A stretch of 64,000 bases of DNA from Atherinomorus stipes (taxonomy: Eukaryota; Chordata; Actinopteri; Atheriniformes; Atherinidae). The stretch is taken from positions 62,001-126,000 of the forward strand of contig JALJCO010001097.1 of assembly GCA_023101725.1 (NCBI GenBank), read 5' to 3'. Shown here in pieces: positions 1 to 11,619 of this stretch. A program made the translations under genes and the position numbers. Positions within the stretch are counted from its first letter, which is position 1. Each line of letters starts with the position of its first letter. Below the pieces are notes generated by a model, which did not search any database, was not told where the DNA came from, and worked only from the letters and a program-made list of their open reading frames with translations.

Positions 1-2240
1 CATAATAGTAGTTTGACACATCAAACTAACTAAAAATTCTCTGTCCATAAAGTCCTGATTTTAACAGCTGATATGTGCCATCTTCTTCACAAAAATCTCG
101 ACCCTATTCAAACTGTTGCTCAGTTTGTGAGAATCTCTCTCACATATTTCCTTCCACATGCTGAAAATCTTAACTAACGTTGCATTAATCTTGAGAATTA
201 TTATTGCCGGTGTGAAGATTCACTTGTTAATTTCTACAATGTATTTGGTTTTTAACTGTGTGCTTTATTATTTTGATCAGAGTTAGTCTATCTGCCATGT
301 GTCCTGGCGGTGTTTTATCGATCTGTTTTGCTGCCAGTCGATGATGGGTGTGGTGTTTTCCATGCTTATCAGACTGTAATCAGTCAACTAGAGAAAAACT
401 ATCACTTTTTGTTACGCGTGATGTTCCAAAAGTTAGTCCATGCATTAATTCCATCACCCATTTAATAGATATTGGACTCAAATTTTCTCTCTTTTTCTTT
501 ATTCTCTTCTCTGTTCTGAAGTGATGATGCATTTCCTTGTAGAAATAACCATATTTCTGCGCCCCTGAATCATTAGAGGGCTAAATCCATTGTTCATCCT
601 CCCACTCAGTGCCATCTTTGTGTTACTTCTTCTCTTTCTTACCTTTTTCTATGCTGCCTTTGTATTGTGTGTCCTGTTAATTTTGTCGTTTCCAGAGGAA
701 GAAACAGAGAAGCAGTTTCCAGACTTACAGAAAGTACCACAGCTAAAATGAAAGGTTCAAACATCCTCTCTTCGAAAGATAGATTTAAGGATATACTGTA
801 TAGCTTTGTGAGTATTTGTTGTGAATCCAGCCATGCTTATGGGCATGGTTGTTTTTGTTTTTATAGCTTTTCTATCATGCAGAACCAACCATACATTAAT
901 GCTCATTACCACTGGAAGTACTCCGGACCTCACCCTTTACATCTATTTCCGTTTTTCCTCCAACCCCTGGTGCCTTTTGATCTTTGCATGTTCCTTTCTC
1001 ATTGCCACATTCCCACAGGTTTTTTAGCTTTGTTATCAACAACGTCTTGCGGTGCATCCCAGTGGGACTCAGAGATTTCCAACCCGCATCCAGCACAGAT
1101 GTTGCTGTACTCTATTCTAGCCACTTGGCTATGCCTCTTGGTGTTTGATGTCCCTGCTAGCGTCTAACACCCTGCTGTAATGTGCCGAACAGTCTCAGTA
1201 GCATGTTTGTACCACCTGCAAGTTGAGTTGTGTGTGCTGCTGTAAACCCTGTCTCCATGTCTCTGGTGTTTTGAGTCTGTTCTTGTGATAAGAGCTGCTG
1301 TTTTGCTCTTCAAGCCAGTCTTTTCTAATCTGTTGTAGGATTTTTTTTTCATATTAACTATATTCTCTACAGGGTAAAGATATATTATTTGTTTTTTTTC
1401 CACAATGCTTACTTTTGTTTTAATATCCTTCCCCCACCTTATATTGCCTGATGTGTTTCATTACATTTAAAGAGGGGGTTTCATGTCACTCTCAGGCACA
1501 TAATTCACTTTTATAGCACAATCAAATAACTGTGTTCCCTTCAGTTGTTTTGAAAATACTGTATACATAAAAAAAGTGAAAACAATGCGACTTTGATCCA
1601 CTTCATATTTGACGCCTTAAAAATCTCTTTTTAAGATGCCTCCTACAGTTTCTGACACTCCCCTCTCTCTCATCACAACTGTGCCTGATGTCATCATTTA
1701 CTATTGTTAGATTTTTCTTGTTTGCAAAGGAGCTACTTTTAACATTGTGCAAAATGTGTAAAATGGCAACACGGGATATTGCACAACTCCATGCATCCTA
1801 TTTTAGACCCAAAAAGTGACATTTTTTTGAAGAAGTGGAGCGGGTATAAAGGAGGAACACGTAGCCTGCCTGCAGGCTTAGATGGTGTGTGTGTGTCTGT
1901 GTTTTTTGGTTAACATTTAGGCTCCAGTTGCTACAGCTTACAGCTTTGTGGAATAGGAGGTGCTATGCAGTTGCAGCTGTTTAAGCAGCCTCGGTGGCTT
2001 CCACAGGAGATTCAGAGATTTCTCAAATATACATGAATGAGTGAAAACCACCCCTGGGCCATGTTTTTGGAGAGGAAATGACATAACACTATAAAGAGAT
2101 TCAGAAAGTCAAATTTTCATGCAACCCCCTTTACAGTACATAAAGTCCTATGTGGTGGCCAGTAAATTTGACCATCTAGTTTAGTTTTCGGTGTTCTTTA
2201 ATTTCTAATGTGTCTATCTAACTAAGATACTTGGACGTCT
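1..2240. other. No gene recognised
   Basis: This stretch holds only short ORFs without recognisable domains. The longest, at 667-1167, is not supported by codon pattern or family resemblance. A possible short exon with a tttccag acceptor and an AAAG/gt donor lies near 694-750, but nothing else supports it. A short TG run lies near 1884-1900. Confidence 0.6.
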
Positions 2241-2259
2241 GACTGAAGCTCCATATTAT

Positions 2260-2531
2260 GTCGCCCTTCGGCGTTCATCCATATAATGTGAGAGATGGGG
2301 CAGCATCTATAAAAACTATTATATAGAGGGTGCAGTACAGCTGAGAGAGTAGCTTGCTCCCAAGACACCACCAAACTAAAAACTTTGAACCTCTGAACTC
2401 ACAGGACAATAGTACTTGTTTTTCTCATTCATTCTACTTAAAGTATTGGTGAAATAAAGGAGTTTTTGCTGTAGTTAATGGCTTATACTGCCCCGTCTCT
2501 CACATTATATGGATGTAAGTCGAAGGGCGAC
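2260..2531. mobile_element. 272-bp terminal-inverted-repeat element with TATA box and polyA signal
   Basis: The ends are 44-bp inverted repeats (2260-2303 and 2488-2531), identical at about 40 of 44 positions and starting gtcgcccttcg. Inside are a TATAAAA box at 2308-2314 and an AATAAA signal at 2453-2458 followed by a T/G-rich stretch. That layout resembles a promoter plus polyA unit, as in retroelement terminal repeats. There is no coding capacity. It could be a solo terminal unit of a DIRS-like retroelement with inverted repeats, or a MITE. No clear target duplication was seen, so the class is open. Confidence 0.6.
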
Positions 2532-3319
2532 TGAATGTAATGTCTTCCGAGTGGAGTCTTCCAATTTAAGTGTAGATTTACAGAAATGTTAAAGGTGATA
2601 AAGATGGCATGTATAAACTTCAAGAAATGACTTCCAGGTTTGTGTCCATAAAACCAACATTTTAAAAAAGAACGTTATAATTCAAATGCCTTTTCATTGT
2701 TACACAATTTCCCTCAATGCTTTTAATGCGTGAACTATGCAAGACTGACCCACCATTAATCAAGTGTAGATTTGCTCAAATCTTTGAAGATTAATGAAAA
2801 CCAACAATGCTTGGGGGTCTTGTAAAGACAGAAAATGACTTCTGCATTGGGAGGTGGAGGGAATGAAGGGGTGTGTCCATAGAGGAACCAACTATTTATA
2901 TTCAAAAAATATCATGTTGCATTTTAAGAATTCATTGCATTACATTTAACTCCCAAATTTTTAAGGAGATTGAATTTGCTAAATAAAATAAAAAATCTCT
3001 GAGTGAAGAAAGTTTTTTTTTTTTTGTTTTTTTTTGTGATAAAGGAATGTTCACTTTCAATAAGCTCTTTTAGTGTTGATCGATGATTCTCTCATTTTTT
3101 GCTTAGCTCTGCAGGAATTCTTTAATAGTTCATTCTGGATTTCTGTGAACTTGTCAGAGTCTTAAATTAATCTCAGCAAAGCCTTGTTCATGTAGGTGGA
3201 TTAAACTGACACCACACAGTTGTTGACAGAAAGTTCTCAGAGCCAGCAGCAGCCTGAGGGAGAGTTTGACTGGCCATCTATCTGATCTTGATTTGCTTCT
3301 GTTGTCTTTAACCAACATA

Positions 3320-3479
3320 GACTCTCAGTGAAAAGTTTGGACACATTTTCTAATTGGACTTAAAGGAATAGTACACCCACAGAATGATGTCATGTGGAAG
3401 TGGAAAATAAAGTTATATCATTCTGGGGGTGTACCATTCCTTTAAAGGGAGGGCGTGTCCAAACTTTTGACTTAGAGTG
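3320..3479. mobile_element. Tc1/mariner-type MITE, near-palindromic
   Basis: The element is flanked by TA dinucleotides (3318-3319 and 3480-3481). Its inverted ends contain the string aaaagtttggacac, which I recognise from ends of fish Tc1-like elements. The arms run about 35 bp before giving way to a second inverted repeat (3364-3441). It has no coding sequence. The whole 160 bp can fold into one long imperfect hairpin. Confidence 0.6.
3364..3441. mobile_element. 78-bp TTAA-flanked palindromic insertion
   Basis: TTAA lies on each side (3360-3363 and 3442-3445), and the ends read aggaatagtacaccc and its near-complement. The ends match the widespread fish repeat family beginning ttaaaggaatagt. 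TTAA duplications are known for piggyBac and Kolobok superfamilies. It sits in the centre of the Tc1-type MITE, so it probably inserted there later, although one compound element is also possible. Confidence 0.45.
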
Positions 3480-3481
3480 TA

Positions 3482-4930
3482 CATGAATTTTGTTGTATAT
3501 GAATAAATCTGAACTGAATTAGATAGAATGGCTCATCACTATCAGAGAAAGCATCTGGAGGGTCCAAAAAGACTTTTGTACCATGAAATACCCCAATGCC
3601 AATATACAGATATACACAGGAACAAGAAAGATTTAAGGAATACATTAAAGTTTCTCAAAGGGTTTCTCATGTCAGTTACTTATTTGAATTAATAACATTG
3701 CTATCACATTCTACAAACTATCAAATTTTGTTTAAGTCATCTTTTTTAGTACCTAAAACTTTTGAAAACTACAGTATATCAACCAACTTCTTGAGTACTT
3801 CAATGCTACAGTTATACCAAACCCTTTGTAGTTTCTGACTGTATCTGCTTGGGTCAGGGGCAAGTCAAGTATATCAGGAGAGTCTGTGGGGCTATACAGA
3901 GCACCCAGTGAAGCTCTAAATCCCTGAGAATTGGTGTAAGTTACCCAGTCCCCTCTAAAGCCTTGGTAGGAATGGGATTCTGAGGACCGAGGCCATAGAC
4001 TTCACCCCTGAGCCCCAGGAAGAAAAGGTGGTCTGAAAAGACTGGCTGAGAAATGGACCTTGGCTTGATTAAATGGTCACTGAGTCGGAAAGCAGCTCTG
4101 ATGTGATCTGTGACCTCATGCTGCCCTGAAAAAAAAAATCTTTTTAAAGAAATGATTAAATGAAAGCACCTTTAAAAGGAGTCTGGAGGGACAGCAGTGA
4201 AGCAGATGAACTGGTGAGTGTGTAAGGTCTCCACTTAGCACAAACATTGAAGGGAGGGGAGGAAATGGGTTTGAGAGGGGAGGAAGAGTCGGCTGAGATC
4301 TAATAACCATCTGCTCTGAACTAAGAACAAGACAGAAGGGAAAGAAAACAAGAGGCAGACTAAGAACTGGCCTGTTGGTGGGCAACTGCAAGACAGCAGA
4401 CAGGACAAGCAAGTTTATTCGATGGCTACTCTGATTTCTTAAATCCGTTCCTCTCCCTCCTCTTAAAATACTTTGAAAGAGGGTTCAGAGAGCTTCTCAG
4501 GGGAAGGAGCAGATCTGAAATTGAATTAAAAGGGGGAAAACCATTGAGAGTTATTCTCTCTGAGGGAATTCCTCGGAGAGAAACAGGGAGGTCTTTTAAA
4601 AGGCAAACTCGGTGAGATTTACTGTGGAACATTGTGAGAGGCGACAGACAGCTTTACACATGACTTTGATGGCCGTTTGACTCACATATAAGCAGGGAAA
4701 GATTTGTCTGCATGAACTACCATCTGCATAAGAAGGAGCAATAAAATCATTCCTAAATAGATTGCAGTGTTTGATATTGCTAAATATCACTGTTAAACAC
4801 ATTTAAGTTATTATGGACAACAGTGACAAATTTCAAAAGTGTGAGGCAGTGAAGGGACGCACTTGTTCGTCGAAGGTTTGGGAATACTAGGGATGGTGAA
4901 ACCAAAGCTTAAAGGGACAATGAGACGCTG
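3482..4930. other. No gene recognised
   Basis: Only short ORFs on both strands (for example 3596-3838 and 4116-4412, minus) and no recognisable repeat end. The stretch 4180-4380 is purine-rich on the plus strand. Confidence 0.55.
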
Positions 4931-4931
4931 T

Positions 4932-5358
4932 AGTCGCTTTCAGACTTGCATTGCGGAACATGAGCGGTAAAGTCCATCCGCTCTTAGGGGGGGGGGGGAG
5001 GGGAGGAGGAGGGGGGGGGGGGCGGCGGGCCGCCGCCCCCCCCCCGGCGCCCGGACTCGTCTTTTCAAACATGCCACTGCCTTGCAGACTTATTGTGTCC
5101 TTTCAGACATCAGGAAATGTTGCGGAAAAGTCAGCGCAGCCACGCTCTCCCTTCAACTCGGTCAGGAACATTTTCTTGTGCGTTCAGCCAAAAAGACGTG
5201 CCGCAACATTTCCACTCTTATGAAATGGGGACCAGCCGGTACATGTCCGCTGCATCTCTGAGGTAAAAGAGCAGAACTCATGTCTGAATGCAAGAGATAT
5301 AAAGGGCAGAGTCCGCACTATTGCCGCACTATTTCCAGGACAAGTCTGAAAGGGGCTT
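4932..5358. mobile_element. MITE-like element with ctttcagacttg ends
   Basis: The left end at 4937-4948 (ctttcagacttg) is inverted at 5342-5353 (caagtctgaaag). A related string, cctttcagacat, recurs inside at 5099-5110. The interior has the repeated gcggaa/gcgcac style seen in fish MITEs whose ends read gccccttTCAGAC. No transposase is present. The boundaries are approximate and no duplication was confirmed. Confidence 0.5.
4987..5052. repeat. G-run / C-run tract, G-quadruplex and hairpin potential
   Basis: About 45 bases of almost pure G (G12, then GGGG and G13 blocks separated by single A) are followed by a gcggcgggccgccgc palindrome and C11. The tract can form a G-quadruplex or a GC stem. 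The glycine-rich and proline-rich ORFs read here on both strands are artefacts of this composition. Run lengths may be unreliable in the assembly. Confidence 0.8.
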
Positions 5359-5364
5359 TGTGAC

Positions 5365-6360
5365 ACAACTGCCGTGAGATCAATGCCATGTCTTGAGACA
5401 TTTGAGACCTGTTTGAGCTTCATCTGCTGGCTGTGGGTGTGCACTGCAGCTGAGGGAAGCGCTGGGAGCAATGTAGTTTCGGACTCAATAGATAATAAAA
5501 GATACATTCTCAACCTTGAGTTAGTGTTTCATCTGAAGATAATATCTTGAAATTATTCTCTGGAATAAATGAAGCATTTTTCATTTAATTTACAAGTGAT
5601 TGGAACCCGTATTACGCTTTGACAGATTGTAGATGAAGATGCACTTTTTCAGGAAACTAGACCTATGATCAATATACCGTAATGTTAAATTCTGAATGTT
5701 TATTTATCTTCATTTTTTATTTATTTTTTTGTTGAAAAAGCACTTTCTGTATTGGCTTAAAGCCCGCATGTTCACATTACTACATTATTTCAATAACTCT
5801 AAGAAGCTATTTTTGGGTGACCTTTTTATTTGCCCCTGGCATGAAATTTGCATTTTTTGAGGTTTTTTTATCATATGTTTTAGTTTCCCCAGCCTGCCTA
5901 TGCCCCCTAAGGGGTTAAATTATTAGCTTTTCCTTTTTCCCTGGGTGTGTCTGCCTACAAAGCGAAATAGGAATTTACAAATTGGCTGTTTGGCAGTTCG
6001 GCATATTACGCCGAGTTCGGGATATGACGTTGTTGACTTTCAGCCAATCACCTCCCTCCCTGAACTACACTCTCCCCTCCCTACAACAACGATAACAAAC
6101 CAACAGCATGGAGTCCAGTTTGCATTGGAACTGCTCTGTAACTGGGTGTTTAAAAGACAACAACAATCTTTTTTCCCTCCCCAATTCTAAGCCACGGAAA
6201 AGCCACATATTATTATATTATATATATAATATTATACATATTATATTATATATATTATTGTGACAGGCGACATTACTGAATATAACAGACCTTATCTTTA
6301 AATCTATAGCCTTGTACTGTTACTGCTTGGTTTCACTACATCACCACCAACATACAACTT
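5365..6360. other. No gene recognised; AT-palindromic patch
   Basis: The sequence is AT-rich. At 6208-6258 it is a run of ta/tta units that is close to self-complementary. The string cctaagggg followed by TTAA at 5915-5918 could be the end of a TTAA-target element, but no partner end was found. Confidence 0.45.
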
Positions 6361-6366
6361 TAGTCC

Positions 6367-6680
6367 TGACGTCATTTTTCAGTGTGTTTCTATGAAAAAA
6401 TATCAGAGAAATAAAGGTTTGAAACCCGACATCCACTGGAGCTGCGGGAGAGGGAGAAAAAAGGCAAAAGCAGCAGCGTGTTGGAAAGGGTGAGAGACAG
6501 ATCGTGACTTTTAGAATTAAAAACTAAACGCCCAGAGGCCTTCACAGTGCAGACGAGGTGCTGCACTGATCTTTGCTGATCAGGATTAGAAGGGGACGAT
6601 CAGGCCTCGTCAGAGACGAGTGACTGACGTCGCAGCGCTCGCTGCTGCGCTCGCGTTGCACAACTGCGCTCGCGTTGTCA
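6367..6680 (+). promoter_or_regulatory. CpG-rich promoter-like block with CRE motifs
   Basis: A perfect CRE (TGACGTCA) lies at 6367-6374 and a one-mismatch CRE (TGACGTCG) at 6625-6632. CpG density rises sharply from 6590. A 14-bp GC motif, ctgcgctcgcgttg, occurs twice, at 6645-6658 and 6664-6677. The block directly precedes the ATG of the small ORF at 6723. This is inferred to be the promoter and 5' leader of that ORF or of a former transposon gene. No transcription data are available. Confidence 0.4.
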
Positions 6681-6722
6681 GAAAGCACACTGATAACGGT
6701 GACAGTTTTCTCCGCCGCTGTG

Positions 6723-6989
6723 ATGGAAGAAAGAAATGGGAGACGGGATAATCCAAATATGGGAGTAATTGATGATGACTGGGAGTGTTTGAGAGTTGGA
6801 GAAGTTATCCATGAATGGATCAAAGACACTGACGAGCCTGTGGGATATTGCGGAAACGAGGATCTCACAGATGCTCGTGCACGTGACTTCCTGTCTCTGA
6901 TTTCGGATGAAGATTTCTGGAACCTCATCACAAATGAAATCCGCTATCCGGATCAGATTCTGGATCGAATTGAAACGCGGTTACAGTAG
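6723..6989 (+). CDS. Small acidic ORF, possibly N-terminus of a piggyBac-like transposase-derived gene
   Basis: An 88-residue ORF starts at an ATG with G at -3 and +4. A longer reading from 6675 would need a TTG start, so the ATG is preferred. The protein is acidic (DDDWE near residue 18) and has a predicted helical C-terminal half containing SDEDFWNLI followed by NEIRYP. This resembles the start of the piggyBac (DDE_Tnp_1_7) domain, where a helix precedes a TNRYA-like string. None of the catalytic aspartates is present. It ends at a stop (TAG, 6987-6989). It may be a first exon or a truncated remnant. An unrelated host micro-gene cannot be excluded. Confidence 0.4.
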   Translation: MEERNGRRDNPNMGVIDDDWECLRVGEVIHEWIKDTDEPVGYCGNEDLTDARARDFLSLISDEDFWNLITNEIRYPDQILDRIETRLQ

Positions 6990-7852
6990 CCGGTAACTGA
7001 GCCATTGTTGTCGTGGTGAAGCTGGAGATGTAATGAGGATGGATGGATGATCATATTTTTTACTAGGCCTGTAATTAGTAAACTGATTAATGTGTAAAAC
7101 CATATAATTACCATATAAAACCATATTAATAGGCCTTTACCTGATTACATTGGATAAATAATATAGCAAATTTGGGGGAAATGTAGCGCTAAGGCGTTTC
7201 TGTCGGTATGTCGTCAGATGAGGACCATAGAGACTCATTGTCAACAGAAGCACATGGCAACAAGCGTGCCTTCTGGCCCAGCCCACCGAAACTCGGTCAT
7301 TGTACCCAGCTGCTAAGAGTAGTGCTACTTAGTGGCGCCTGATATTCTATTACAAGGCTGAGTTACGACAAAGGATCCTTTTATACAGTATTAAAGTACT
7401 TAGAGTGTGACTATAAAGGGCGGGGAATTTCATGCCAGTTCCACTTTAAATGCTAGACATCATAATGTATTATTTTCCACTTGTACACTCTCACTTGATT
7501 CGAATGTTTTGGGGGAATTTTGAGTTGAAGAGCAATAAACATATATAGCAATGTTAAGAAATCTATGTTCTTTTTTTCATTTCAGAAATGTATTAACATG
7601 TATTAATTGCTGTTAGTCAGTGTATGGAGAGATAATTGATAATATAATCAAACTGAAAGAATGAATCAATAGATAAATCGATGTATCCTTAGATTAAAAA
7701 TAATTGTTTATCCCAGCCCAAGTCCCTACTTTCTTTGATTTCTTCATCTCATAAGTACCAAAAAAAAAAAAAATAAAAGCTCAATTCATACATCTAATTT
7801 CCCTCTCTCATATGTACTGTGATTTAAGTGAAAAAGCATTTAGTAAAGCTTT
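6990..7852. other. No gene recognised
   Basis: AT-rich sequence. A short open stretch begins at an ATG at 7208 (S-S-D-E-D-H start) but has no family resemblance. A poly(A) run lies at 7760-7773. Confidence 0.5.
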
Positions 7853-9399
7853 TCCTTGCAGGGTTCCTCCAGCTTAAGGGAAGTTAAATTCAAGACTTTT
7901 TAAGACTTTTTTAATGCCGTTTGAAATTAAATTTAAGACCAACTCACAATTAACACAGATTCGGGGGGGTGGGGGGTACTACATCATTTACACAGGGTTA
8001 GGAACAATTTCACCCGAATGATTATATTAATATAAAACGTGACATTTTGATGCAGTGAAAAACGTTTCCCAAGTTGAAGACATGGAAAATACATACAAGG
8101 ATGTACAGATCATGAATCCTCAGAAAAAAACAGTACGAGAAGAGAGCTATTAATTTCAAATAACTATTCTGCTGCATTCATGAAGCATTCTGTCTCAATC
8201 TAGCATCATAAAAACACATTATAACCGTTAGTATTTACTCTTTTTCATGTCCTATGAACTGTGAGCCCAAATATCTTGACTGAACGTCATCTCAAATCAA
8301 TAACAGATATGCAGATCCAGTTGTTTTGTTTTCGTGGTCTGGCTGAGGCTCTAATCAAACACTAAAACAAACGCATCCTTGTAAAGACCCACAAACAAGC
8401 TGCTCTGAAATGTACAGGGCAAATCCAACCTTGCTGAATTAGACCGTCTTGTCAGAACCGCGTGCAAACGAGTGGGCAAAGTCAGAGTCTGGGAGCATTG
8501 CACAGAATAAGTCTTCAGCTCCCTCATTAGACTTGAATGATGGGTGTTCAGAGACCACAGTACCTCTGCTTTCAGCAGACATGAAAACAGGTCAGATGTG
8601 AAAAAGGTGAGAAGGATACAGCCGGCGTAGGGGGGTCCAGAGGCATGCTCCCTAGGAAGAAAATTTGGGGGAATTTCATATTTAAAAGCCTAATTTTGGT
8701 GTACATTGAGGGAAAAAAAGCAGAGTTTCAGACCAGTATGACTGTCTAGTAAAGTATCAACATGTTTAGGTATTATAAGGTATCACACCGATCTCTATGT
8801 TGTGTAAGAAATAGGACGAGAAACTTGTATGACTAAAAATGCCAGGGTGGTGATTATGGCCTCAACAAGCTTAAAATCAGCTCCACTGAATGCTGTGAAC
8901 TCAGTAGCAGGTCACCTTCCCATAATTACAGCATGACAGTGTTAATATGACACAAGATTATTGACAGCTACGTGCTGTGACATTACGTCGCACTTCCAAA
9001 CTTACTATTACGGAAAAACCCACTGAGGATAAAAAAAAAACCCCACGATTCGATACACATAACAATTTTTTAATTTTTTTTTTCTAAATTAAAAAAATGT
9101 GTTTATTTTTTTTACTTTAATTTTTTTTTAAGTATTTTATTTCAATGGCATTTATAACATTTAACTTAATGTAACAAATAGCCTGAACATAGCTGAAGAC
9201 AATAATCAAAATGATTGAATTATTAACCAAGAATAAAACATTTCTCTTTTCTCTAATAGAATAATGCTTTTGAAAAATAAAAATAATTGAACTGTGCTGT
9301 TAATCAAAAATGAAGTTAAATAACAAATAAGTCCTTGACAGCTTTCTACATCAAACCTGTGGATTTAAAGAGTTCTAGAGTTCTTCAGGAACAGCATCA

Positions 9400-10200
9400 T
9401 GTCCACATGTCGGGTGAGAGGCTGCTCTGCTCCCTGCAGAGGAGAATTTCAACGGGAAGATGTCGGGAGATGGTGGCGTTATGATGGCCGAGCATGAGCT
9501 GATGTTAACCCGAAAAAATGATGACATACCAGCGCGTCTCAGAGAGGAGGAAAGCATTCAGACCTCACTTTCCCGTTGGCTGGAACAACTTATTTTCAGT
9601 TGCATCGCTGGAAACTCCAACATGCTGAAAATCAGCTGTTCAAAGTTAAATCAAAGGGAAGGAGGTCTGGATGCTTTCACTGCTCCGCAGGGATCCGCCA
9701 CTATTGGTCTTATTTGTTAAGGCTGGATCGAAGAATAATATATATATTTTTATTATTATTGGTTTATTTCTTCACACATGCGGTGCGCACACGCGCGGTA
9801 TCCTGTTGGTCGTTTTGTGGCTTTCACGGGGAGTCCCTACCGACACTGGTCCTCCTCTCCGCTCGGAAGATTGGGCGAGCTGTGTGAGGGACCGGCCGGG
9901 ACTCCACACTGCAAGCTGGGGCTGGTCAGGACAGGACCGCCGCTGATTAACCATCACAAGTCAGAGCAAATAAAAACGCCTAAACCAGCAGCGGAGCAGC
10001 GGGGGTTTCACCACCGTTCCGTGACGTATCCACCTCTCGGCTGTCCACGCGCTCGGTCCAGCTTGACGTCCTACGCGCGTCTGGCCTGCCGAACACGAAC
10101 AGGATCCCCCTCCTGTCTTTCTACTGGTCTGAAGACCTGCCATCGCTCCTCAACCACACACTCCCGAGCTTGATGTGCGCGAGTGACTCATCCCGGTTGA
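9400..10200 (+). other. GC/CpG-rich island with ORF 9460-9720 inside the nested transposons
   Basis: GC and CpG content rise well above the surroundings from about 9400 to 10200. An ATG at 9460 opens an 86-residue ORF (start M-S-G-D-G-G-V, HELML, arginine/glutamate-rich middle) that ends at 9720. Overlapping frames stay open to 10173. I recognise no domain. Given its position inside nested elements, it is probably the 5' leader or first exon of a former transposase gene, but a captured host exon is possible. Confidence 0.35.
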
Positions 10201-10374
10201 AGGTTTAGGTAACGATGGAAAACTGCCAAGTTTCATTTGACACTCACGAAAAAAACGTGACACTTTACCTGGTGCCTTTAAGACAGACGCGTTGTCTGGT
10301 TAGCGACTGAATGCTACAATAGCCTGTAGCCCGATGGGAAAAAGTCTGTGATCTGAGTTTTAATGTGTCTGAAC

Positions 10375-11513
10375 TAGGGATGCACCGATCCGATCTTCAG
10401 ATCGGGATCGGTTCCGATATAGAGAAAAAATCCTAGATCGGTAAATATCGGTAAGGGTAAACATAAGCCGATCCACGGCCCGATCTGTTGGTGCAGATCT
10501 ATTCAGTGTATTTCTATGCTTCCCCTTTAGGTGACATCACACGTTGCCGACGCAGCACGTGGAGGCTGTTTGTTTACAAGACCAGAGTCGCAGCTGTTAG
10601 CTGCTAGCAGCTAGCAGGCTGCCGTGTGTTCCGTTGCTGCTCCAACAACAGTCCTGCGGTGGTTTGGTTTCCACCTTTCACAGGTAAAAATCCCGCGAGT
10701 GCCGACAGGTCGCAGAGAAAGTAGGAAATACTGTTAAATCTTTCTGGACAGGACAAGTTTTATCACTAAGGGTATCCACCGGCATCCGGTGCAGTGTGGG
10801 AGAGGCTTAAAAAGAAAAAAAAAATTCCAATCTCCCTGTTTGGAAATAAGCTCCATGTTAAAACTCTGATTAAGTGTTTGTTTATTCAGCTGCTTTTGTC
10901 ACGGATCTTTCATTTTTATTTTCAAAGTACTACAAAATCATTTTTTTTAAAGATAAAATGTCAAGCTAGTGGAGATATTTCTTTTTCTCAATTTCAGCTC
11001 CTTTATTATTTCTTTTAAATTGGATTTTAAATTTCTAATTGCACCGACTGAACCATTTGAAAGAAGTTTTGTTCCTTTTTGTTTTAACATGTTTGACTGA
11101 GAAGTAGGGCTGTTGTTTCCCCTCAGTTTCAGCATTTTATTATTTTATATTTATTTAACTGCACAGACTGAATCAGAACGTTTTGTTATATATTTACATA
11201 TGTGAGCAAGCTTGTGAAGATTGTTAGTTTATTTAAGATTGCTGTGTGTGTGCAGTTGTTAAATAAGTAATTCATTACATTTATCTCCTTTTTTAAAAAC
11301 CAGGGAAAATAATTTTTTTTAAGCCAAGTCTGATGTTGCCTTGCACAAAAGAAAGATCCCAGTCTGTTTTCACAACGAGGTGTGCAATCAAACAATACCA
11401 TGCTGTTTTGTTCCCCCATTTCTGTATCGGTATTGGATCGCTATCGGCAGATACTGAAACATCAAATATCGGATCGGATCGGAGCCCAAAAAAGGCGGAT
11501 CGGTGCATCCCTA
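10375..11513. mobile_element. hAT non-autonomous element, 1139 bp, perfect 8-bp duplication
   Basis: The inverted ends are tagggatgcaccgatccg at the left and its exact complement at the right. The 8-bp target duplication gtctgaac is perfect (10367-10374 and 11514-11521) and fits the hAT preference for T at position 2 and A at position 7. Subterminal gatcgg/atcgg strings repeat on both sides. There is no hAT transposase ORF; the interior has a GC-rich segment (10530-10700) and AT-rich filler, as in an internal-deletion derivative. It lies inside the hAT-like element that ends at 11619. Confidence 0.85.
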
Positions 11514-11521
11514 GTCTGAAC

Positions 11522-11619
11522 TGGGCTTGGAGGGTGTCGTGATCCTGCCTTCTCCCACCACGAGACAGGATCGAGGCTCTGAGTGTCGCGATTTCGATAC
11601 GGGTATCGTTACAGCCCTA
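11522..11619. mobile_element. Right end of a second hAT-like element
   Basis: The sequence ends gggtatcgttacagcccta, the complement of the hAT-type end tagggctgtaacgata. The part left of the 1139-bp insertion (before 10375) must belong to the same element, because the gtctgaac duplication joins the two halves. The left terminus was not found; a related string, gattcgatacacataac, occurs at 9048-9064. The 8 bases after the end are caattaag. Confidence 0.55.

Noticed and set aside
694..750. Possible exon with acceptor and donor
   Set aside because: Splice-like dinucleotides are common by chance; no neighbouring exon or known protein match could be seen.
667..1167. 166-codon ORF near the window start
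   Set aside because: No plausible start context, no domain, cysteine and phenylalanine-rich in a pyrimidine-biased stretch; overlapping frames are equally open.
4887..5223. Glycine-rich and proline-rich ORFs on opposite strands
   Set aside because: Products of the G and C homopolymer tracts.
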